A DNA stretch of 14,247 nucleotides from Phoronis ovalis. Its lineage: Eukaryota; Phoronida; Phoronidae. Below are positions 1 to 9,300 of the stretch, piece after piece. The notes beneath the pieces are model-generated. The model had not been told where the DNA came from. It saw only the letters and a program-made list of their open reading frames with translations, and ran no database searches. A program made the position numbers and the translations under genes. Within the stretch, counting starts at the first letter, position 1. Every line of letters starts with the position of its first letter. Location of the stretch: NCBI GenBank assembly GCA_028565635.1, contig JAOXYB010072167.1, positions 2,792 through 17,038 of the forward strand. Direction: 5' to 3'.

Positions 1-222
1 AAAATAACTAACATTTCTCTAGAAGTTGCTGTTCAATAAAAAGGAAAACATACTAACAGTACAATTTAAAATCCATAAACTTGAACCTCAGCTACTGGTT
101 TATTACAAGTTTTTCTCTGCTTTATGAATTGCATTGTGTTACCAGTTTAAAATGGCTCTTCACAGTTTATGTGTGTTTTGTTAGATTAGGTGCATTGTTT
201 AGTGAAGTATGTAAATACTAAC
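1..222 (-). other. Partial intron after e24
   Basis: AT-rich intron sequence running off the left edge. I looked in all minus-strand frames for the next conserved FAT segment and did not find it. Nothing else is recognisable. Confidence 0.75.
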
Positions 223-333
223 TTGTCTCTTGTAAAAATTGCTTCCAGATAATCCCCCCATAGGGCCCATGCCTTCACTAGTGTATCATGCATCTGTACT
301 GCAGCAGAGAAAGCCTTATTGGCATCATCAGAC
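223..333 (-). CDS. TRRAP: TRRAP exon e24, FAT (last exon in window)
   Basis: After completing Arg, this exon encodes SDDANKAFSAAVQMHDTLVK, then AWALWGDYLEAIFTRDK. The acceptor is tttcag. The 3' end is uncertain. A GTTAGT donor at 221-222 gives a phase-2 end after TRDK, which suits the conserved continuation into a Gln-Leu motif. A GTATTT four bases further on (left edge 219) would end in phase 0. The next exon, expected to encode LGVSAI..YLHACRH, is not in positions 1-222. Confidence 0.85.
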
Positions 334-3300
334 CTGAAAGCAAGATAATAAATGCAGGAAAATCTCATGCGTCCTATCACCAAATGCATAACAGAGTTTC
401 TGCTGTTAGTTTCGCTGTTCCCATTGGTATCCAAAATAAGACTGCTACATTTACAGATTAAGTTTACTAGCATTTTAAACAAAAATTAATGAAATACTGA
501 ATGTGACAATTTTTCAATTTATGCAACAAGCCTCATACCTCCCAATTTGAGCCAGAAACATCCCTTTCAATGCATAGAACTCGGCTGTCATCTCTTTCGT
601 GAAAAACTTCAAGTTTGTTGATTCAATAACCTCCAAACCTTCTTGTAGTTCATTCTTTCCCATTGCACCAGACATTTGCAGATATGACTTTACCTGTTGA
701 CGAATTTTTTCAAAACAATCCACGATAGGCACACTTGGTATTGTATGAATTCTAGAAAAAAAATGACAATTAATAAATCTGGATTATCCTTTGGCTCACT
801 GCTCCATGGAAGTAGTACATTCTGCTTACAAAAGACTTTATAGATCAGATGATGAAACTCCAATTAACATAAAGGCAACTTACTTACTTACAGAGAGGCC
901 TTTCAACTGATATTTCCTTTTTGTCATTTCCCATCATTGCAATTAAAATTGTGATCATTATATTAATTTCTATTGATACATGTCTTTAATATCATTAAAT
1001 CTCAGATGTTTTTTCTGGACAAAGAGGTAAATATCCACTTTGTAGTTGGACAATAATACGTAACATATATACATGTTGATTGCACACATTTTCAGTCAAT
1101 ATTTTACTGAGCAGGCAAATGTTACACTAGTGTCACCTGCTTAACGAATCCAAACAAACTCCCGTGAGTCCATGTTTTCTGGCAATCTTTCCATAGTGAA
1201 TAATGGCCTGCGCTGAAGCGTGTACACCTAACATAGCTTGATTGGACTGTTGCTAAAAGATACAGCAGTAGTTGATTTCTGTGCAACTTCACATGCACAT
1301 AATACAGGATGCACTGTATATAACAAGCAACACATTTTTCTAAAATCATTCAAATAATTAAAAGTAAAATGATGATAATCAACAAGTACTCTGATTTCTA
1401 CTGTAATTACCATCAATGAAGCATACATTTGTGTACTATTACAGTTGTTCTAAAAAGTGTAGTGTACCATCTGTAAATTTAGTTGTATTGTCACTTCCAA
1501 AATAATTGTTAAAAATTTCAACATTTAACAGACTTACTGGCTCATGTTGTGCATGACTCTCATAATGGTTCACAATGAACTGGTAATGATGCTGCCTCCA
1601 AGTAAAAATATCGCTCCAGTGTGTCAAATCATCAGATATCATTGGCAGCCGATTTCGCCATGTTTTTACGATGGCCTTCATGTCATGTAAACTTGAACTA
1701 CGGCCAATATTTGCAGGTTGCAAGCCTTGGTTAATTTGAGATGCTTCCTGTAGTTCCATAATTTGTTGGGCAGCCTAAAATATAGTAGTGTATGCAGATT
1801 GACAGGTAAATGTAATTGATTTTAGATATGTATGTTCATAAACCTTTTAAATCTAATCAATATGGCAAATCAATTTAACTGCTGCAGAATAAATTTTGAG
1901 TTTTGCACAATAAACACACTCAATAAGTTTTTTGTCGGAATCGACATGTTATCAGCAATAGGCAACACAGTAAATGTGTAGCTATTTAATTCAGAGCCTG
2001 AAGTTTATGTTCTAAATACGCAAATTTAATTTTTTTTTTTTTTAATTAATTTATGACAAAATTGTATTTGTACAACTCTTGTCTTTTTTACTATGAAAAA
2101 CCCACCTGCAATAAGGGAACATGTATATGTGACACAATACTTGGCAAACGTCTCCACTCCTTAATAGCCAAGTTACTTGATATTTCAACCAGCCTCTCTA
2201 CCATATTGAGATGGTGGTCCTCAGGATGACAGATTGCAATATAACCTCGGTAGAGATTAACTTTCCATGCCACTTCTTTTGGACAACTCAGTTCACTCTG
2301 TAAAAAATTAAAAACTTTTAATGTGTTAATAATTTTGCCGCATCTATAAATAAACTTTAAACACTTAGTTTTTTTTTCACCATTTTTTTTAATGATTTCA
2401 TTGGTGTTACACTCTATTCAATTTTGAAACTGTATTGCAAAATTTGTATATCTTAATAAATCCCCATTTTCATCTATAAAGGCTTAAATGTGTGGTGTTT
2501 GAAATAGATGCGTGTTGTAATAGTTTAATTTACAGAAGTGAGCCTACAAGAAACTTACATGAACTTGAGTTAATGATTCTTTCATTAGAGTCCAGTCGGG
2601 TACCCTCCATGCACTTTCTAACATGAGATGAGGATTTGGGTTGCCTTTACTTTTGGAAAATTCCAATATCAAATCCCATTGGTTCAGCTCTTTAGCACTC
2701 CTTATATAGTAAATAAATACATCTCAGACAGTGACAAATACTTGAGTATGACCTTAAAAGCCTCTAAACATTGACAGATGATGCAACTTTTATGCAATAG
2801 ATAAATATTTTAATATCTAGTCATTATGTTTAGATCTACAAACAGGATTGCTGTTACAAACAACAATAATACAACTTGCAGTGTGCTGCCTACAGTTAGG
2901 GAACACAATATAATCTGGCCTGTAGACTGTAAGTGGGACAGCCTGTGTACACTATGAAAATTATTACAGTGCTCGTGCTAAGTGTCTACCTTATCCAGTG
3001 ATCTTCCCATAATTTATATTCTGGTAATGTATTGTTTGACACTGTTCCAGCATTAAGCTCCTGTCTGGCTTTGCTCATAAGCTAAAAACATCAAAAATAG
3101 TTAATCTAATATTTTTTATTTAGTACTAGTAATCAATTTTCTGTTGGGGGTTTTGCAGTAAAAATATGGAAATATTGTTCCAGTTGATTATTGCATTGCA
3201 ATTGTTAGTCGAGGGAGTTCTGTCTGTGTTGTCTGAATATAATAGTTTGATTGATGGTTATTTTTCATTATTTTTTACTGAATAACAAGATCTACAAAAA

Positions 3301-6300
3301 TATATAGCCACAGGAACTGTCAAAACACTCAACATTAGCTAATAACAGATATTTCCAAGCAAACAAGCACATATTCTTCACTCTCTATTTAACAGTAAAA
3401 TGTATTGCTGACTCTGTAACTTAGTTTTGCATAATAGAACAGGCAAAACATAGTAAATCAAAAATCAAACATATAATTTAAAAATGTTATAAAAAGCGCT
3501 AAGCAGTATTGATTAAACATACCGTTTCATAAGTTGTTTGTGCCTGTTCAAAAAATCCATGCTGCTCATAAGCCAGGGCAACATTGGTTTCTGGATACTT
3601 GGCACGCTTCTGCCATAACCCAACCAGCATGTCTTCTTCCTTGAGTAATGAATACAGCTCGGAAAGCATGTCAAATGTTTCCTAAAATTGATCAAAACCA
3701 AACTAGTCATAGTCTGAACTCTCAACCTCTGGGGGATTATTGAGATAAAATGTGAGGTTTCAGGTCAGTAGAGAATCCAATGCATCGCAAAATGTCAGTT
3801 GTATTACGAACATATCTTTGAGAAAATAAGACAAGTTAACATTTAAAATGATTTGCATTTTCTATAATATTTATGGATATTTAGATAGCAAGTATTATAT
3901 TTTACAATAAAAAACTGCTATTAATACAACTGCAAGGGATGGATGCTGCGACCTGTGTCTAGCTTATAGTGAAATTCAGACAAAGCAACCAGAAATAATT
4001 TAAACAGACACCAATAGATTCAGTAAAAATCTAAAGAAACTGTCACAGACCTGTTGTGGTGAAGCAGTTGGCTCAAACTCATATTCACTGGATGCTGGCT
4101 GTTTTAGTTTCAACTGACCAGCTGCTCCATTTTCAAATGCTAAATGTTCCAGCATAAGAACAGTACGATGCCATAGATTATGCGTTTTACCTAAGTACTT
4201 AAATTAAACAAGAAAGGGGGCACATTACAAACTTGAAATTTCTTTTCATATTATTTTATTTTTATCAAATTTAGTAGTGACACAAAGCTACAAATAAAAG
4301 AAAATCACAAGGTATCTATTTTACTGTTCAAATGTAAAACTGCAGCAGACTAAGACATAATGAAAAAATAAATTTTACACTATTTTCATGAGCAGAGTGA
4401 TATAAGCAAAATTTACAATAAGAACTAAGGGAGCATGATAAGACACCTTTCTTTTGTCTCTCTTTAGTCTCTAGACACTCTATGTGATTTCATCTAATGA
4501 AGCTCCAATGATATAAAAAAATGGCAATTTAACAAGAAAAATACCTTTAGGACACAAGGTCTAATTGGAATAGCAGGAACACAGGCTGCAACACCTGCTA
4601 AAAATGTATGAACGGCACTGGGATGACAATCCTTCTGTACAACATGACTTCCACTACTCAAGAATGGCACTAATTCACTTGCCAAGCTCTGAAATTGTAA
4701 ATATTGAATAAAATCACAATGTGCACTGTTAACAAAAGCTCAGATCATTAATATCAAAATGTTAGCAGGTGTATGAATTTATTTCTGATTTTATTGTTTA
4801 TTATAATATATATCAAGCCACTGTGAAAGTCTTGACAAAATATTTTATTTAAGTACAAGTGTTTCAAGCATTATAGTAAAATTCACAACTTGATTTAATC
4901 AAACTGTAGCCTATAAATTAAATTGAAGCTCTTACATGTTGTTGTCTGTCCTGCAAAATCTTCCATATCCGCGGGAAAAATGCTATCCAAATATTATGTG
5001 TCAGTTGCGTGTTACTATGACATAACTGAGCCAATGCTGACAAGAAGGACACAGTTTTCACATCGCGACAATTTTCTAAGAATTTCACTTGACGTTGAAG
5101 CAAAACTTGTAGATTCTGCTTGGGATCCTGCAAGTCCTTTTTCAGTGGTTCTTTAGTAACAGTGTCTTCTGTTGAGTCCACAGGCATCTCTATATCAATG
5201 TCCTCCTATATACAAAAGTACACATAAAACACTAAAATAGAAGCGTAAAGATCGACAGCAACTGCATAAGAATAAAAAACCCATAATAAATAAAAAATAT
5301 TTTCAACAACACTTGCAACTTTACGCACTCTACAGACAAAATCTATGAAGATTGCGTGTTAGTGAAAAATGAAGCGCTTGCGTATATTTACCTCATCTTT
5401 ATTGGCATCTATTGACTCTATATCCATAGGTTCTTCCTTGAGTTTAGTCAGCATAGTGAATGCAGCACGGTCGTGACTATCAGCCAGATTTATGACAGAA
5501 GTTACCGATGGCAGTAGGTTTGTGTGAGTAGAGTTCTGCATTGGTAAACCATTAACAGCAACAGTCAGTAATAACTAAAACAAAATATTACATTTAACTT
5601 CACTAATTATTTAAACATAAACCACATATTAAGTCAGTAAAAATTTACATCAAATGCTTCTAACTTCATCATAATACCTTCAGCATTACCAGTTATCACC
5701 GTTTATAAAATTATGAAAATTACGCAAACATGAGGAATATTAAATATTATATAAATATTAATACCATAATATTACTTAGTGTACAATAAGCATGCCATTG
5801 GTAGGACAAAACTGTAATGACGGTACAAACAGTACCTGTGATTTATAGCAAGGTAGGTCTCGCACTTGCAAGTGCTACGTGATGAATGAAGAATCTTACA
5901 ATTAAAACAGAGTACCGAGTGCATTTTTTCTTAATCACAGGCACTGTATCGTAACGAATAAGTTATAGGTCAGTTATTTACAAAATGAATCAGACGTATT
6001 GTCTTACTTCGATGCACTGTTTTATCCAGAAGTGACCACCCATTGATTCCCAGTTCTGTGAACAAGTGATGTATAGCAAACGGTCATATAAACGGCATCT
6101 CATATTGCGGTCAAACACGTCCACAAATTTTTGTCGAATATGAGCCTGATTACAACGGAGACCACTCAGAAAAGCGGACTCCAGCTTTGATGTCAGCTCT
6201 GATCCACACAGTGTCTCGTCCCTGTTAAACAAGTAAATTGTACCAACTCTGACCAAACAATGAACAATACTAACAATCAACTATTTCACATAACACACTA

Positions 6301-9300
6301 CAAATTAATAGAAACTAGAAAAAAATTACCTCAATAATAAAGCGCTAACTAAAGCATGAGACAGTTGATCAATGTGGTTCAACAGACTGGTTATACAATT
6401 TTACCTAACTTTTAGTTGTAGACGTTAAAAAGTCACTATTAAATAATTTGATGATTTATTACTGAAATTTTGTATTTAAAATGACTTAACACAACTTATA
6501 CATACTGGTTTAAAGTAATTACTAGAACCATACGAAAAAATATTAAATAAATGTATTATATTCTTAATTCCAATTACATACCTGTATATATAATTGACTA
6601 GCTCTAAAAACTGAGCATTAAGTTCCTGATCATCTGTAAACCTCTTTTCCACGTGCTGCATCAGTTTTACAAGTAAAATAGCCTTCTCTCGTAGCGTTGG
6701 ATTCTGGTTGGCTAGAACTGGATTCTACAACAACAATTTGTTACAATCATTATTTAGCTTTACCTAACATGTATGGCAATGTGGCAGCCAAGTAATTATC
6801 AATTAAAGCAAAACAAAATTGATTATTTGATGTCACTCTTGTAAGTGACAAGTGTACAATATCTTCATCAGTGAGTGACATATGGAGATAGAAAATAGAT
6901 GTTGCTATTACCAAAGACTTCTTAAGACAATGAATATGCTCAGAAAATATGAAGACCAGTGTTCACATATACAGAGATTTCAAATAACCTGTAAAATCCA
7001 TTCAAAAATATTGAAGGACAAGCTTAAAAGTTGCTAATTAATCTTTTTTTTTCATTTAATTCAACAGACTTTTATTCCTTTTAAAAAGCTACAAACACAT
7101 TTATAGCTATAAACTAATTAATTGTAGTTGCCAGAATTTCAGGTACCTTGATTTTGACCCAGTCCTCAACCATTTTTGTTATTGCTTTCATTACTTTAGA
7201 GTCCTGTGTCTTCTCTATTAGTCCAACCAATATTGTACCAATGAAACCTTTTCGCATTTCCATACTCATAATTCCTACTCGATTTTTTACCAGATCCAAG
7301 CTTAGTATCAACAGCTCACTAGCAACTAAAACATAATATGTAGAAAATGGACAAAACAATTTGGATTTCTTTTTTATTACACAGGGGAAGTATTACTGAT
7401 GAGGCTTAATTTTCAGGAAGTAAGTTTAGTACATGTTGATGGCTTTTCTTTCTATCTTATCAGTGCACATAGTACGTGCTTAGCGCACAGTTGTCTGGTT
7501 CTGGGATAGTTTCCTGTTGCTCTGTAACTCTGTTTACAGAAGTCAAAACTGGCTTTAAACAGTATCTTCAAAACATTTTCTTCTCCACGCTACTGGTCAT
7601 TCTGTACAACATCCATCTGTTGATTCCGTTTCTCTCAGTGGAAGCCATTACTTACCAGGACTAGTTTCTGCTGTTGTTGGCTGAAGGTGCTCCCTAGTCA
7701 TTCGTTGCAAAACCCTCATAAATGAAGTGATGAGACGATCAATGTAACTTTGGTTTTGGCTACAGGCTGCTTTCAAAATCATCAAAGTACTGAACAGCTG
7801 TGATGGAGATCCATTAGAAGCCCTGCATAAAAATAATTTCAAATTAGTTTGAGCGACTTATTTTGAAGAATTCATGTCTTGTGTTATACATCTGAAGATG
7901 TATCATGTAATAAAGTTTTTGCGATGCAGTATGTCGTGTAATGCAATGAAGATGAAATGTCTCAAGTTTTGCAATGTATTTGATAATTCTTAATACAATG
8001 GTTGATGCCATAGACTACATGTATTTGCATGCACCTGGTGTAGCCTCTGCATAGAAGTGAACTCAAATGTTTGAAAAATACGAGTTTTTACCCAAAATGG
8101 CTCTATTACTCATTACATAATCATGTGATGCATAAGTAAAGTGATTTTTCATAATCCTTAAGTTAATACCTTTCCAAAATTGTATACGTTTACTTGTAAC
8201 CACCCAAAATTCGACTCAAAGTGTAAGACTGTGTGAATAACTTGTCCTGAACAGATCTAGCTACGTTAAATATTTCGCATACTCATGATTTGATTTTATT
8301 TTTTTCATATCAAGTTCTGAAGATGAATCAAAACAATTACTAATTAGTAACTGGAAACTGATGAAACAGGCTCCGTGTTAATGAGTTGGGGGCTCTAGCT
8401 GTTTCAATTAATATAATTGTGGAAGAATCTTGCGAAAGTCATCATAGTACATTGTTAGACAAAGATATCTGACCAGTTCTTTAGTCTAAGAATGGTAACT
8501 AACTGAAATATAGAAATATTCTATCGTAACTTACTTTTCATAGTTTGTCAGTCCCTCATATACAACTTTGCTGACACAAGCATACAAACATTCTAGTTCT
8601 TCATACTTTGAAGCAACGTTTGATGATGGAGGTTCAGTGGGAAAATAGCTCATAAGCCGGGTAAGGAGACTATGCACAGAACGAATAACTTTGGAGTTTG
8701 GGCAGTTCATGCAAGCAGAGATTCCTCTTTGTAAAGGTTTGAAGCTTGGTAGAATGACCTCTTTTCTCTGAAACATTCAATTAATTTTTGTATTAAAAAA
8801 GGTGAACTTTAAACTATTTTTCAAATAAAAGTCAAAGTTATCATTTTTACCCTTAAAGTAAACAACAAGCAAATCTGACAGCATTAAAGTTTCAAATGGC
8901 ATTTACATATAGCATAGTAGCCCTAAAAATTGATCACTACAGGAAATCTTGTGACCGTTTCAGCACATTTCAAATAACTTTTTCTATAAGACAGTGATTA
9001 AGGAATTTGAAAGTTTTGATGAAGACTAACATCATACTACTACAAATGTTAACTCCAGATGCAAACTGACAACATATTGTGTGCCAGCAGGTAATCTTGT
9101 TACTGTAATCCTACAGACATCACACTGAATTATAACAAATGAATGTAATCACAATAATAAGAGCCATTCTTTAACCATTTTTTTGCTTACCAAAATTGTC
9201 AGCAGGAAACTCAGTAGTTCAAGCGCAGTGCAAATATTAGCATAATTTGGTTGCTGGCCTTCACAAGTCATCAACAGTTTGTCAAACCAGGCAAGCTTCA

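Noticed and set aside
1122-1428. Two overlapping minus-strand open frames of 75 and 66 codons
   Set aside because: The first is another frame over e22 and the second is mostly intron. The TRRAP frame through 1137-1252 is clear.
1439-1537. Continuation of the e21 open frame past QHEP
   Set aside because: A GTAAGT donor sits exactly where similarity to the family stops, and e22 continues in phase.
3513-3725. Minus-strand open frame of 70 codons
   Set aside because: Frame shadow of e17. The correct frame reads ETFDMLSELYSLLKEEDM.
4923-5156. Plus-strand open frame of 77 codons
   Set aside because: Antisense shadow of e14. The minus-strand reading matches TRRAP.
7148-7336. Plus-strand open frame of 62 codons
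   Set aside because: Antisense shadow of e10.
7440-7562. H/ACA snoRNA, from two small hairpins with an AGAGCA hinge on the minus strand
   Set aside because: The second hairpin does not fold well and no ACA lies at the right distance from its base.
7476-7664. Plus-strand open frame of 62 codons
   Set aside because: It lies mostly in the e9-e10 intron, overlaps e9 on the other strand, and has no recognisable motif or initiation context.
8340-8475. C/D snoRNA, from ATGATGA on the minus strand near 8440 and CTGATGA on the plus strand near 8358
   Set aside because: The minus-strand C box has no D box at a suitable distance. The plus-strand one has an imperfect C box, excess length and no terminal stem.
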